Source of the DNA: Rhodococcus sp. BP22
GTDB lineage: Bacteria; Actinomycetota; Actinomycetes; Mycobacteriales; Mycobacteriaceae
Reading direction: 5' to 3'
Length of the DNA: 64,000 nt
Assembly: GCF_014281965.1 (NCBI RefSeq)
Contig: NZ_JACFTB010000004.1
Location: 372,001-436,000, forward strand
Below the pieces are notes generated by a model. It was given only the letters and a program-made list of their open reading frames with translations, made no database searches and was not told where the DNA came from. Positions within the stretch are counted from its first letter, which is position 1; each line of letters begins with the position of its first letter. The position numbers were made by a program, and so were the translations under genes. Shown in pieces: positions 1 through 8,983 of this stretch.

Positions 1-564
1 CGGGGTGCGGGCCAGGCCGTCGGCGTCGGTGCGCACCAGCACGACGGCGACGCCGCCGTCGGGTAGTCGGACCGGCGCCAGCAGGGCGGCGGCCACGTCG
101 GCGGCGGGCACGGACGCGATCTCACCGTGCAGGCGCCAGCCGTCACCATCGGCCTCGGCGCGCACGGGGACGTCGTATCCGAAACCGGTCTCGAGCGCGC
201 CGGTCACGATGTGTGAGCCGTTGATCAGACCCGGCAGCCAGGCCGAGATCTGCTCGGGGCTGCCGAACTCGGCAATGGGCAGCGCCGCGCCTGCGATCGA
301 AGACCAGAGGGGCACGGACGCTACGCGGCGACCCTGCTGCTCCAGCACGGCCATCAGCCCGAGCATGCCCAGGCCAGCGCCGCCAGGTTCTTCGGGTAAC
401 GCGATGCCAAGTAGGTCGGAGTCCGCAAGGCTCTTCCACAACTTGGCGTCGTGGCCGCCGCTCTGCTCCACCGTCCGCAGGTGCGTCACATCGGACTGGG
501 CGGAGAAGATCTGGTCTGCCAGGCCGCGGACGTCGGACAAATCCTCATTGAATTCGAATTCCAT
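1..564 (-). CDS. Acyl-CoA dehydrogenase, N-terminal part (cut by window edge)
   Basis: The first 188 residues of an acyl-CoA dehydrogenase that runs off the left edge. It starts at ATG 564 with a short acidic N-terminus (MEFEFNEDLSD). The helical N-terminal domain contains the LPEEPGGAGLG stretch seen where family members approach the flavin domain. The start lies one base before the stop of the next acyl-CoA dehydrogenase, so the two are probably co-translated. Such adjacent short pairs (for example mycobacterial FadE28/FadE29) often form mixed tetramers acting on bulky CoA-thioesters. That this pair does so is inference. The substrate is unknown. Confidence 0.85.
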   Translation of the reverse strand, partial: MEFEFNEDLSDVRGLADQIFSAQSDVTHLRTVEQSGGHDAKLWKSLADSDLLGIALPEEPGGAGLGMLGLMAVLEQQGRRVASVPLWSSIAGAALPIAEFGSPEQISAWLPGLINGSHIVTGALETGFGYDVPVRAEADGDGWRLHGEIASVPAADVAAALLAPVRLPDGGVAVVLVRTDADGLARTP

Positions 565-565
565 G

Positions 566-1795
566 TTACTTCGCTCCCGTTGTCGTCTTGGTGGCGTCGG
601 TCTTGGCGGCGTCAGGGCTGCGACGTGCGCCCATCGTCATACCGAGGGTCTTGCCCGCGACGATCTCCCGCATGACCTCGTTGGTGCCGCCGCCGAAGGT
701 GTTGTTCTGCGCACGCCGGCCGAGCTGCTCGACGCGGCCCTCGAGGGCCGCGCCCGGGGTACCGGGGCGCAGCAGGCCCTTGGCGCCGAGGACCTCCTGC
801 AGCATGCCGTAGGCGCTCACGACGCCCTCGGTACCGAAGACCTTGGCGGCCGCGGAGTCGCCGCCGCCCAGGGTGTTGGAGGCTACGTCCGCGACGAGGC
901 GCAGATTCATTAGATCCGCGGCGCTGAGCAGCGCGTACACCTCGGCCATCTTGTCGCGCACCCACGAGATATCGAAGACGACGCCCTCGCCGGCGGGCTC
1001 GGCCTTAGCCCACTCGAGCACCTCGGCGAACATTTCGTTGGCGATGCCGCCGCGCGCGGCCAGCGCCACCCGCTCGTGGTTGAGCTGGTTGGTGATCAGG
1101 CCCCAACCCTGGTTCAGCTCGCCCACCACGTTGGACAGCGGAACTCGCACGTCCTCGTAGTAGGTGGCAGAAGTGCTGATGCCGCCGACGGTGTGGATCT
1201 CGGTGACCGAGAACCCGGGTGCGCTGGTGGGGACGAGCACCACGGAGATTCCCTTGTGTCGGGGCGCGTCGGGGTCGGTTCGCACGGCCAGCCACACCCA
1301 GTCGGCGAACACTCCGGCACTGGTGTAGATCTTGTTGCCGTTGATGACCAGCTCGTCGCCCTCGACGCGCGCCCGGGTCTCCAGAGCCGCGAGGTCGGTG
1401 CCCGCGTTGGGCTCGGTGTAGCCGATCGCGAAGATGAGCTCGCCCGCCAGGATCGGCGGCAGGAAGAAGTCCTTCTGCTGCTGGGTGCCGTTCTTGATCA
1501 GCGCGGGGCCGACCGTGTTCAGCGTGACCAGCGACAGCGGGGCGTTCGCGCGCACGACCTCGTCGTAGAAGACGTAGAGCGCCTCGGGGTCCTCGCCCCG
1601 GCCGCCGAACTCCTCGGGCCAGCCGAGGCCGAGCCAGCCGTCGGCACCCATCTTGCGCAGAATGCGATCGAAGGTGGGTCCGCCCTCGGTCTGTGTGACC
1701 AGGTCGCGGCGGTCCTGTTCGTTGATGTTTTCGGCGAAGTACGCGCGAAGCTCCGCGCGGAGGGCCTTCGAGTTGTCGGACAAGTCCAGGTACAT
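566..1795 (-). CDS. Acyl-CoA dehydrogenase (FadE29/ChsE2-like)
   Basis: 409-residue FAD-dependent dehydrogenase that would introduce an alpha,beta double bond into an acyl-CoA. Visible motifs are YTEPNAGTDL (residues 126-135), NHERVAL around residue 241 and NNTFGGGTNEVMREI (364-378). The glutamate in NHERV sits where I recall the catalytic base of FadE29 (ChsE2). That assignment is from family knowledge, not an alignment. The C-terminal tail of about 20 residues is rich in Ala, Lys and Thr. The gene is directly followed by another acyl-CoA dehydrogenase, consistent with a two-subunit enzyme for a bulky, possibly steroid-like, substrate. Confidence 0.9.
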   Translation of the reverse strand: MYLDLSDNSKALRAELRAYFAENINEQDRRDLVTQTEGGPTFDRILRKMGADGWLGLGWPEEFGGRGEDPEALYVFYDEVVRANAPLSLVTLNTVGPALIKNGTQQQKDFFLPPILAGELIFAIGYTEPNAGTDLAALETRARVEGDELVINGNKIYTSAGVFADWVWLAVRTDPDAPRHKGISVVLVPTSAPGFSVTEIHTVGGISTSATYYEDVRVPLSNVVGELNQGWGLITNQLNHERVALAARGGIANEMFAEVLEWAKAEPAGEGVVFDISWVRDKMAEVYALLSAADLMNLRLVADVASNTLGGGDSAAAKVFGTEGVVSAYGMLQEVLGAKGLLRPGTPGAALEGRVEQLGRRAQNNTFGGGTNEVMREIVAGKTLGMTMGARRSPDAAKTDATKTTTGAK

Positions 1796-1857
1796 GTAGG
1801 TGTCTCCTGTTCAGGAATTTCTACGGAGTTTTCATGGGGTTCGAGAACGGTGGGTCG

Positions 1858-4083
1858 TCAGCGTGGCAAACCCAGAACACGTTGTGAGATCACGTTGAGC
1901 TGGATCTCCACGGTGCCGCCACCGAAGAGGACTGCCGGAAGGCCGATGTGGTCGATCACGTGGTCGGCGTCCGGATCCAAGACCGCAGCCTGTGGTCCCA
2001 GCAGTCGCAGCAGGTCCCGCGAGCCCTCGCGCTGGGCGAGTGCGTTGTAGACCTTGGCGACGCTGATCTCCGCCCCCGGACTCTGGCCGGAAAGCCGAGC
2101 CAACACACCGCGCAGATTGAGCGCAGAGAGCGCGAGCTCGCGGCTCGTGCTGTAACCGAGGGCACGTACGGCGTCCTCACGGGAGCAACTGTGCGCGCCC
2201 TTCGCCAGGACATCGCGGAAGCGGTTGCTCGAGCCATGGTCCAGGGCTCCGCCCATGCTGAGGCGTTCGTTCGAGAGTGTCGTCACCGCAAGGCGCCAAC
2301 CCTTGCCCGGTTCGGAGACCAGGCACTCGTCGGGCACGAAAACTTCGTCGAGGAATACCTCGTTGAACTCGGAGAACCCGGTGGCCTGCCGAAGTGGACG
2401 CACATCGACACCGGTGCTGCGCATGTCCACCAGGAAGTACGAAATGCCCTTGTGCTTGGGCGCATCTGGATCCGTCCGCGCCAGGCACACGCCCCAGTCG
2501 GCCTCGTGAGCCATCGAATTCCATACCTTCTGGCCCGAGAGAATCCAGCCGCCGTCGACTTTGCGGGCCGCGGTGGACAGCCCCGCAAGGTCCGAGCCCG
2601 CGCCGGGCTCGGAAAACAGCTGGCACCAAACGATCTCGCCACGCAGCGTCGAGTGAACGAACCTCTGCTGCTGCTCAGCGCTGCCGTACTCGAGGATCGT
2701 GGGCAAGACCCACTCACCGATCACGGTTGTCGGCTGTTTCAGCCCGCGCACCGCGAATTCCTGCGCGATGACGGCCTGCTGTTCCGGGCCCGCGCCGAGA
2801 CCGAACGGCTTCGGATAGTGAGGCGCCACCAGACCCGCGTCCGCGAGTAGAGCGCGACGACTGCCGCCACGCTCCGGGGCCCAGCCCTCGCTGCGCACAG
2901 CGTCGTCGGGCAGCGCGTCGAGCTGGTCTAGCACCGCCGCTACCTCTGCCCGGAGCGCAGGCAAGGTGTGCGTACCGATGAAGGAGAAGTCCCGGGTCGT
3001 GGTGATCGCGAGTTCGCCGAGTCGCTTGGCCCACATCTGATCGGAACCGGCGAGGGTGGCCAGGCTGATCGCGCGACGCCAATACAGGTGCACATCGTGC
3101 TCCCAGGTGAAGCCGACCCCACCCAGAAGCGTCACACATTCGAGGCAGTTGTCGATGCCGGCCGCTAGCGCGGCGACCACCGCCTGCGCGGATACGAGCG
3201 CCCGCTGGTCGGCACCATGCTCCTGTGCACGAGCGGCATCCCAAGCCGCAGCACACGCCACCTCAGCCCGCACCAGCATCATCGCGGACTTGTGCTGGAC
3301 GGCCTGGAAAGTCCCGATGGCCCGGCCGAACTGCTCACGGGTTTTCACATAGTCGACGGCTGTAGAAAGCGTCCAGGACGCGATACCACTCGCCTCTGCA
3401 GCGAACAGGGTGTTACGCAACCATTCTGCATCCGCATCAGTGATGTCACCCAGCACGTCGGCCTGCGCAACCTCGTGCCCGTCGAGCGTGAGCACCCCGA
3501 TGGCACGGGTCAGGTCGACGCCTTCCTCGGCGGTGACTTTGGCAGTCTCGCCCGACACCAGCCGGAACCACACCGACGAACCGTCGGAGTCGAGCGCGCG
3601 GACCAGCACGATTGTCGCACCGGGCAGGCCCAGGATGGGCTCGGACGCACCGTGCACGAGCCAGCCGGCAGCGGTGCGCTCAGCAGTCAATCCAGAGCCG
3701 AAGGCGGTCGCGCCCGTTGCGCCGTCCGCAAACTCCTCGAGCAACCCAACCGAAGGTTCCGAGTCCTCCGCGGGATCGAAGGCGCAGGCGAGAATGGCGC
3801 TCGTGATCACGGTCGGCAGGAACGGCCCTGGATACAGGGCTTTGCCCAGCTGCTCGACGACGACGGCCAACTCGGTGATCCCGGCCCCGTCCCCGCCGCT
3901 CTGCTCGGGTAAGTGGATGGCATGAAGGCGCTGCTGTACCAGCTGATCCCACGTGTCCGGCCGGTCTCCGGCCGCAAGGCCGGCGGTGTTCGCTCGACCG
4001 TGCGCGATGGCGTCGGCGCGGACGCCGAAAGCCGCCACCGAGTCGGCGAGGTGCCGATGTTCCTCTTCGAGTGCTAGTGCCAC
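1858..4083 (-). CDS. Double-domain acyl-CoA dehydrogenase (FadE34-like)
   Basis: A 741-residue protein made of two tandem acyl-CoA dehydrogenase domains, roughly residues 1-360 and 365-741. The first half ends with LGGVGFTWEHDVHLYWRR, the usual end of one domain. The second half carries LFSEPGAGSDLAGL and FGGGTVEIQLNVIS. I chose GTG 4083 because the frame continues upstream only by running into the neighbouring thiolase gene, and the product then begins normally (ALALEEEHRHLAD). Mycobacterial FadE34, which acts on steroid side-chain CoA esters, has the same tandem layout and about 710 residues. The true substrate here is not known. Confidence 0.88.
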   Translation of the reverse strand: MALALEEEHRHLADSVAAFGVRADAIAHGRANTAGLAAGDRPDTWDQLVQQRLHAIHLPEQSGGDGAGITELAVVVEQLGKALYPGPFLPTVITSAILACAFDPAEDSEPSVGLLEEFADGATGATAFGSGLTAERTAAGWLVHGASEPILGLPGATIVLVRALDSDGSSVWFRLVSGETAKVTAEEGVDLTRAIGVLTLDGHEVAQADVLGDITDADAEWLRNTLFAAEASGIASWTLSTAVDYVKTREQFGRAIGTFQAVQHKSAMMLVRAEVACAAAWDAARAQEHGADQRALVSAQAVVAALAAGIDNCLECVTLLGGVGFTWEHDVHLYWRRAISLATLAGSDQMWAKRLGELAITTTRDFSFIGTHTLPALRAEVAAVLDQLDALPDDAVRSEGWAPERGGSRRALLADAGLVAPHYPKPFGLGAGPEQQAVIAQEFAVRGLKQPTTVIGEWVLPTILEYGSAEQQQRFVHSTLRGEIVWCQLFSEPGAGSDLAGLSTAARKVDGGWILSGQKVWNSMAHEADWGVCLARTDPDAPKHKGISYFLVDMRSTGVDVRPLRQATGFSEFNEVFLDEVFVPDECLVSEPGKGWRLAVTTLSNERLSMGGALDHGSSNRFRDVLAKGAHSCSREDAVRALGYSTSRELALSALNLRGVLARLSGQSPGAEISVAKVYNALAQREGSRDLLRLLGPQAAVLDPDADHVIDHIGLPAVLFGGGTVEIQLNVISQRVLGLPR

Positions 4084-4093
4084 GATATGCCCC

Positions 4094-5239
4094 TCAGATC
4101 CGCTCGAGAATGAGCGCGGTGGTCGACGCGGAGGCGCAGATGGCCACCAACGCTGTGGATGCGTCGCGGCGCTCGAGCTCGTCGAGTGCCGTCGCGAGCA
4201 GTCGGATGCCAGTCGCACCGGCCGGGTGACCGACGGCGATCGCGCCCCCGTTGACGTTCAGCCGGTCCTCGCTGACACCGTGTACCTGGGCGAAGGACAT
4301 CGGGACCGACGCGAAGGCCTCGTTGATTTCGAACAGGTCGATGTCGGCGATGGTCATGCCACTGCGCGCGAGCACTTTGCGGCCTGCGTCGATCGGGCCG
4401 TCGAGTAGGTACTCCAGATCACCTCCGATGATGCACTGGGCAACGATCCGTGCCCTGGGTTTCACACCGAGGTCGCGAGCGCGGGCAGCGGACATCAACA
4501 GGGCAGCGCTGGCACCGTCGGAGATCTGCGAGGAACTGCCCGCCGTGTGCAAGCCACCATCGAGGACGGGTTGCAGCCGTGCCAGCCCCTCCAGGGTGGA
4601 ATCGCGCAGACCTTGGTCGCGGGTGACGCGGACCGGCTTCTGGCCCGGCTCGAGACTCGGAACCGTGACGGGGATGATCTGCGCATCGATCCGACCCGCG
4701 TCCCATGCCGCCTTCGCGAGCTGCTGCGAGCGCAGACCGAACGCGTCGAGATCCTCGCGTGTGAACCCGCGGTTGCGGGCTATGCGGTCCGCGCCCGTGT
4801 ACTGGTCGGGATACTCGACCGACCAGGATTCGGGCCGCGGCGTGCCCAGGCCCGTGCCGACCTTCGCGGTCAGCGGTGCACGGGTCATCAGCTCTACGCC
4901 GCAGGCGACGCCCACATCTGTTGCGCCGGCAGCAATTTGACCAGCTAGTAGCTGCACAGCGCGCTGCGCAGTGCTGCACTGGGCGTCGATTGTGGTCGCG
5001 CCGGTATGCGGGGGTAGACCGGCGTGCAGCCATGAGGTGCGGGCGATGTTGCCGTATTGCTCACCCAGGGGGGTAACGCAACCGCCGATGACCTCCTCGA
5101 CGATCTCCGGATCGATCCCGGTGCGCTCGAGCACTCCGCGCTGCGCCAAGCCGAGTAGCTCGGCAGAGTGGATCGTGGACATCCAACCGTTGCGCTTGCC
5201 GAACGGGGTCCTGGCAAGGTCGACGATCACCGGTGTCAT
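4094..5239 (-). CDS. Thiolase (acetyl-CoA acetyltransferase family)
   Basis: 381-residue thiolase for CoA-dependent cleavage of a 3-ketoacyl-CoA. The acylated cysteine is C88 in [21 protein letters not shown] and GGAIAVGHPAGATG (active-site His) follow. The C-terminal cysteine is present in AICASASTTA, but the glycine run normally after it is replaced by Ala/Ser. Its start overlaps the stop of the upstream SDR gene by ATGA, indicating translational coupling. It is paralogous to the thiolase at 11027-12169 on the other side of the regulator. FadA5/FadA6-type steroid thiolases are the nearest relatives I recognise. Confidence 0.9.
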   Translation of the reverse strand: MTPVIVDLARTPFGKRNGWMSTIHSAELLGLAQRGVLERTGIDPEIVEEVIGGCVTPLGEQYGNIARTSWLHAGLPPHTGATTIDAQCSTAQRAVQLLAGQIAAGATDVGVACGVELMTRAPLTAKVGTGLGTPRPESWSVEYPDQYTGADRIARNRGFTREDLDAFGLRSQQLAKAAWDAGRIDAQIIPVTVPSLEPGQKPVRVTRDQGLRDSTLEGLARLQPVLDGGLHTAGSSSQISDGASAALLMSAARARDLGVKPRARIVAQCIIGGDLEYLLDGPIDAGRKVLARSGMTIADIDLFEINEAFASVPMSFAQVHGVSEDRLNVNGGAIAVGHPAGATGIRLLATALDELERRDASTALVAICASASTTALILERI

Positions 5240-6126
5240 GACAGCTCCTCAATTTTGCCCAAGACGTTCCGTCGAGGCTCATCCGAGACGTTTCGTCCGG
5301 GGTTGTTCCAGGACTTACCGTCCAGGCCGCGGGTGGTCAGGTTCCACTGGTCGATCAAGTCCAGGCTCACGCACACTCGCCCCGTCACGTCGGCGGCGCA
5401 GTCGCAGAGCGCGAGAACGCCCTCGACCATCTCCTCGATGGCTTCGATCTGGTCCGGACGGACAGTGGCACCGACCAACGCGGTGGCGCCCTCGCTGAGA
5501 ACGGCTGCACGCGGCTCGACGGTATTGACCCGCACGCCCGTGCCGTAGAGCTCCGCGCCCATGCCGTGCGTGATCCGGTTCAGGGCGGCTTTGGATGCGC
5601 CGTAGACCGCCATCGAAGTGCCAGGGGGAACCAGGTCGAACGGCGGACCCTCACGGTGGCGGGCCGTTGCGCTCGAGACGTTGACGATCCAGCCCTCGCC
5701 GGCCTCGACCATCGACGGGATCGCAGCCTGCATAAGGTCGAGCGGAGCGTGCACGTTCGCTTCGAACGTGAGTTGGCGCCGCCGCAGCGGGTAGTCCGCG
5801 AGCGGCTGGTAGATCGCAGCTGCCGCGTTGTTGACCAGAATGTCGATCGGGCCGCCGAGCAACTCGGCCGCCTTCGCGATCACCTGCGAGCGTTCCTCGG
5901 GGTCGGTCAGGTCGACGACGATCATCTCGACCCTGCGGCCGTATCGGCGCAGCCGATCTGCGGTCTCCTCCAAGCTGCCGGGCAGGCGCCCGCCCGGACC
6001 GAGAGTGCGCGCGATGAGAACCACGTCGGCACCCTCGGCGACAAGCCGCTCCGCGACGCCCGCGCCGATGCCTCGGCTGGAACCGGTGACGACCGCGCGT
6101 CGTCCCTCGAATCGCTTGCCCATCAT
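5236..6126 (-). CDS. Short-chain dehydrogenase/reductase
   Basis: 296-residue SDR. The NAD(P)-binding motif TGSSRGIG is near residue 15, NNAAA follows the fourth strand, and the catalytic YGASK is present. It would oxidise or reduce a hydroxy/keto group, plausibly the 3-hydroxyacyl-CoA step before thiolysis. It is longer than the usual 250 residues because of an insertion near residue 45 and a polar C-terminal extension of about 40 residues. It starts at ATG 6126, one base from the stop of the preceding gene, and overlaps the thiolase start by four bases. The substrate cannot be told from the sequence. Confidence 0.88.
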   Translation of the reverse strand: MMGKRFEGRRAVVTGSSRGIGAGVAERLVAEGADVVLIARTLGPGGRLPGSLEETADRLRRYGRRVEMIVVDLTDPEERSQVIAKAAELLGGPIDILVNNAAAAIYQPLADYPLRRRQLTFEANVHAPLDLMQAAIPSMVEAGEGWIVNVSSATARHREGPPFDLVPPGTSMAVYGASKAALNRITHGMGAELYGTGVRVNTVEPRAAVLSEGATALVGATVRPDQIEAIEEMVEGVLALCDCAADVTGRVCVSLDLIDQWNLTTRGLDGKSWNNPGRNVSDEPRRNVLGKIEELS

Positions 6127-7341
6127 TTACTCGAACTTCGAGGCGAAGCGGTGGATGCTCTGACCGATGCGGACTACCTCTTCATCGGTGAGCCCGTGGC
6201 TCATACCCAAGGTCATGCCGCGGGCGAAGACCTCGTCGGCCACCGGCAAGCCCTCTGGGGGCTGACGGAACTCGACGTTGTTCATCATCGGGTGTCGAGT
6301 GATGTTGCCGCTCCAGACGGTGCGGGTGTCGATGCCGTCGCCCTCGATGGCCTCCTGCATCTGGCTGCGGGTGAAGGGTGCGTCGGCGTTGATCATCACC
6401 GGATAGCAGAGCCACGCGGTGTCCAGGCCTTCGAGCTCGACGGGCGTGGTGAAGAACTTCGGGAACGCGCTATAGGCCTCGGTGTAGGCGGCCCAGGTTG
6501 CCTTGCGGGTCTTGTAGTTGTCGGCGAGCTTGTCCAGCTGCACGACACCGTACGCGGCACCCAGCTCGGAGGGCTCGAAATTCCACGGCATGACGGCGTC
6601 GAAAATGAAGTCGTTGTCGTAGTCGACACCGTCGAGCTGCTCGCGGAAGACGCGGCCGATATCCTTGCCGCTGCCGAACAGGTTCGGCTCGCTGCGCCGG
6701 CCCCAACGACGCAGAAGCAGCGCCTTGTCGCGGCTTGCCTCGTCGTCGACCAGGACCATGCCGCCGGTGCCGGCGCACGTGATGATGTGCGCCATCGAGA
6801 AGCTGGTGACACTGATGTCGGCGCGGGCGCCGGTGGGGGTGCCGCGGAGCGTCGGGCCGATGGCGTCGCAGCAATCCTCGACGATTTTGAGGCCGTGGCG
6901 ATCGGCGATCTCGCGGATCGCGTCCCAGTCGGGGCAGTTGCCGGCGAGGTTCGGCAACAGAATGGCACCGGTCTTCTCGGTGATCATCGCCTCGATCTTG
7001 CTGACGTCGATATTGACCGTGTTCGGCTCCACGTCCACGAAGACCGGGACCATACCGGCGCGAACGATGGGCGCAATATCAGTGGAGAACGTCAGGGGTG
7101 AGGTGATGATCTCGCTGCCCTTGGCCAGGTCCAGCAGTTCGACGGCGACATACAGGGCCGAAGAGCCCGAGTTCACCATCACGCCGAACTTCTTACCGCT
7201 GAGTTCCGCGATGCGGCGCTCCATCTCGGCGACGTTCTTGCCGATACGCAGGCCCTGATGGCCACTGCGCAGCACGTCGACGACTGCCTGAATCTCTTCC
7301 TCACCGTGAGTCGCGCGGGCGTAGGTGATGCGGTCGGTCAT
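6127..7341 (-). CDS. DegT/RfbH-fold protein with His in place of the PLP lysine (ColD/RfbH-like dehydratase)
   Basis: 404 residues of the DegT/DnrJ/EryC1 fold, starting at ATG 7341. The usual aminotransferase motif SFxxxK is SFSMAH here, so the Schiff-base lysine is replaced by H185. The cofactor region reads VEDCCDAIG (residues 154-162). Both features are typical of the sugar 3-dehydratases RfbH (E1) and ColD, which use pyridoxamine phosphate instead of transaminating. The WGR segment that carries iron-sulphur cysteines in RfbH lacks them here, so it looks more like the cluster-free ColD type. Its place inside a CoA-thioester degradation operon is unexpected. The reaction is unknown. Confidence 0.8.
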   Translation of the reverse strand: MTDRITYARATHGEEEIQAVVDVLRSGHQGLRIGKNVAEMERRIAELSGKKFGVMVNSGSSALYVAVELLDLAKGSEIITSPLTFSTDIAPIVRAGMVPVFVDVEPNTVNIDVSKIEAMITEKTGAILLPNLAGNCPDWDAIREIADRHGLKIVEDCCDAIGPTLRGTPTGARADISVTSFSMAHIITCAGTGGMVLVDDEASRDKALLLRRWGRRSEPNLFGSGKDIGRVFREQLDGVDYDNDFIFDAVMPWNFEPSELGAAYGVVQLDKLADNYKTRKATWAAYTEAYSAFPKFFTTPVELEGLDTAWLCYPVMINADAPFTRSQMQEAIEGDGIDTRTVWSGNITRHPMMNNVEFRQPPEGLPVADEVFARGMTLGMSHGLTDEEVVRIGQSIHRFASKFE

Positions 7342-7388
7342 GGGAAAACTCCTCGATGGCTGATCGTGAAACAAGAAGGTGGGGAGTG

Positions 7389-8570
7389 CTAGCGGTCGGC
7401 TGAGAGCACGAGAGCGCTGTGGGGTACGGGGGAGCCGCCGGTGACCAGGACGTTGTCCAAGGTCTTGGTGGGCTGGTTCACAGAGGTGCCGCGGATCAGG
7501 CGCACGCCCTCTGCGATGCCGTTGACGCCGTGGATATAACCCTCGCCGAGCTGGCCGCCGTTGGTGTTGATCGGCAGGCGGCCGCCGAGTTCGAGGTTGC
7601 CGTCGGCGATGAAGTCCTTCGCCTCGCCCTTGCCGCAGAAGCCATACTCTTCGAGCTGGAGCAGCACCATCGGAGTGAAGGCGTCGTAGAGAATCGCGGC
7701 GTCGATGTCGGCGGGGCTGAGGCCGGACTGGCTCCACAGCTGCTGGGCGACGAGGTCGACTTCCGGCATGGAGTCGATGTCGTCGCGGTAGTAGCTGCTC
7801 ATCGAGATCTGCTGCGGGCCCACGCCCTGCGCTGCGCCGGTGATGATGGCGGGCTTGTTCGGCAGGTTCCGCGCACGCTCAGCGCTGACGATGACCAGCG
7901 CGACGCCACCGTCGGACTCCTGGCAGCAATCGAGCAGCCGGATCGGATCGGCGATCAGGCGCGAATTCTGATGGTCCTCGATGGTGATGGGTCGCTCGTG
8001 GAACCAGGCCTTCGGATTGTTCGCCGCGTGCTTGCGCGAGAGTACCGAGATCGCCCCGAAGTCGGCGCTGGTGGCACCGTACTTGTGCATGTACAGCTTG
8101 GCCAGGAACGCCTCCTGCTGGGCGGGGGTGAGCAATCCGTAGGGGTTGATCCAGTTGCGGTACTCCTGGTCCGTGTTCTGGTTGTATGCGAAGGCGGGCG
8201 GGCCTTGGCCGAATCGGTGTCCCGACCGTTCGTTCATCGCGCGGTACACCACAACGACGTCGGCCACCCCGGTTGCGACCGCGAGCGCGGCCTGTTGCAC
8301 GGGCGCACACGCGCCACCGCCGCCGTGCGGGATGCGGCTGAAGAACTTGAGCTGAGGAATGCCGAGCGCGCGGGCGACGGCGATCTCGGGGTTGTTCTCC
8401 ATGGTGAAAAGGGAGAATCCGTCGACCTCCTCGATTCCGATCTGTGCGTCCGCGAGTGCGGCGACTACCGACTCGCAGGCCAGCTGCCACTCACTGCGTC
8501 CGGAGTTCTTGGAGAACTCTGTCGCGCCGATACCGGCGATGGCGGCGGCGCCTGAGAATCCGCGGGTCAT
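7389..8570 (-). CDS. SCP2-thiolase / lipid-transfer-type aldolase (Ltp2-like)
   Basis: 393-residue thiolase-superfamily protein of the lipid-transfer (SCP2-thiolase) branch, beginning with GAAAIAGIGATEFSK. It has a glycine-rich stretch HGGGGACAPVQQAAL near residue 90 and NTNGGQLGEGYIHG toward the C-terminus. Members paired with a DUF35 partner, such as mycobacterial Ltp2, cleave the carbon chain by retro-aldol reaction rather than classical thiolysis. Here the DUF35 gene lies two genes upstream with a small MaoC hydratase between, which supports the same hydratase-aldolase role by inference. The start overlaps the hydratase stop by ATGA. Confidence 0.87.
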   Translation of the reverse strand: MTRGFSGAAAIAGIGATEFSKNSGRSEWQLACESVVAALADAQIGIEEVDGFSLFTMENNPEIAVARALGIPQLKFFSRIPHGGGGACAPVQQAALAVATGVADVVVVYRAMNERSGHRFGQGPPAFAYNQNTDQEYRNWINPYGLLTPAQQEAFLAKLYMHKYGATSADFGAISVLSRKHAANNPKAWFHERPITIEDHQNSRLIADPIRLLDCCQESDGGVALVIVSAERARNLPNKPAIITGAAQGVGPQQISMSSYYRDDIDSMPEVDLVAQQLWSQSGLSPADIDAAILYDAFTPMVLLQLEEYGFCGKGEAKDFIADGNLELGGRLPINTNGGQLGEGYIHGVNGIAEGVRLIRGTSVNQPTKTLDNVLVTGGSPVPHSALVLSADR

Positions 8571-8983
8571 GTGCTCTCTCCTTGTTGTGGGGTCGGCTCC
8601 ACGGTCACCGTGGCGGTCACATGGGGGCCCCGCGCGTTGCTACCGATCACCTTGACGGTCACTGCGTCGCCGTCGACCGCGGTGACCTCACCGGTGAACG
8701 TCATGGTGTCGCCAGGGAAGTTCGGCACGCCCAGGCGCAGGGAAGTCTTCTTGATGCGGGAGGCGGGCCCGGACCAGTCGGTGATGTACCGGTCGATGAA
8801 CCCGTTCGTGGAGTTGATGCTCATGAAGATGTCGGGGGTGCCGCGTCCCTGGGCCGCGCCCGGGTCGTGGTGGACATCCTCGTAGTCCTGCGAGGCCATA
8901 GCGGCCGCGACGATCAGCGTCCGGTCCAGGGGAAGATCGAGCTCGGGCAGCTGGTAGCCGACCTGGCACTTTGGCATGCTCAT
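8567..8983 (-). CDS. MaoC-like hydratase, small subunit (ChsH1-like)
   Basis: 138-residue hot-dog-fold protein starting MSMPKCQVG at ATG 8983. The stretch SQDYEDVHHDPGAAQG (about residues 32-47) is a hydratase-type active-site segment, followed by FMSINSTNGFIDRYITDW. Length and motif match the small subunit of the mycobacterial steroid enoyl-CoA hydratase ChsH1. It would add water to the double bond made by the acyl-CoA dehydrogenases. It overlaps the DUF35 gene upstream and the Ltp2-like gene downstream by four bases each, so stoichiometric production of the three subunits is likely. Confidence 0.85.
   Translation of the reverse strand: MSMPKCQVGYQLPELDLPLDRTLIVAAAMASQDYEDVHHDPGAAQGRGTPDIFMSINSTNGFIDRYITDWSGPASRIKKTSLRLGVPNFPGDTMTFTGEVTAVDGDAVTVKVIGSNARGPHVTATVTVEPTPQQGEST

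Noticed and set aside
4084..4218. N-terminal extension of the double-domain dehydrogenase to 4218
   Set aside because: The added residues are Arg/Pro/Ser-rich and lie within the thiolase coding region. The conserved N-terminus begins at 4083.
5566..7101. Long plus-strand open frame of 511 codons
   Set aside because: It is antisense to the SDR and DegT-fold genes, whose proteins show full family motifs. High GC produces such shadow frames.
7419..8555. Plus-strand open frame of 378 codons
   Set aside because: It is the antisense shadow of the SCP2-thiolase gene and lacks any family motif.
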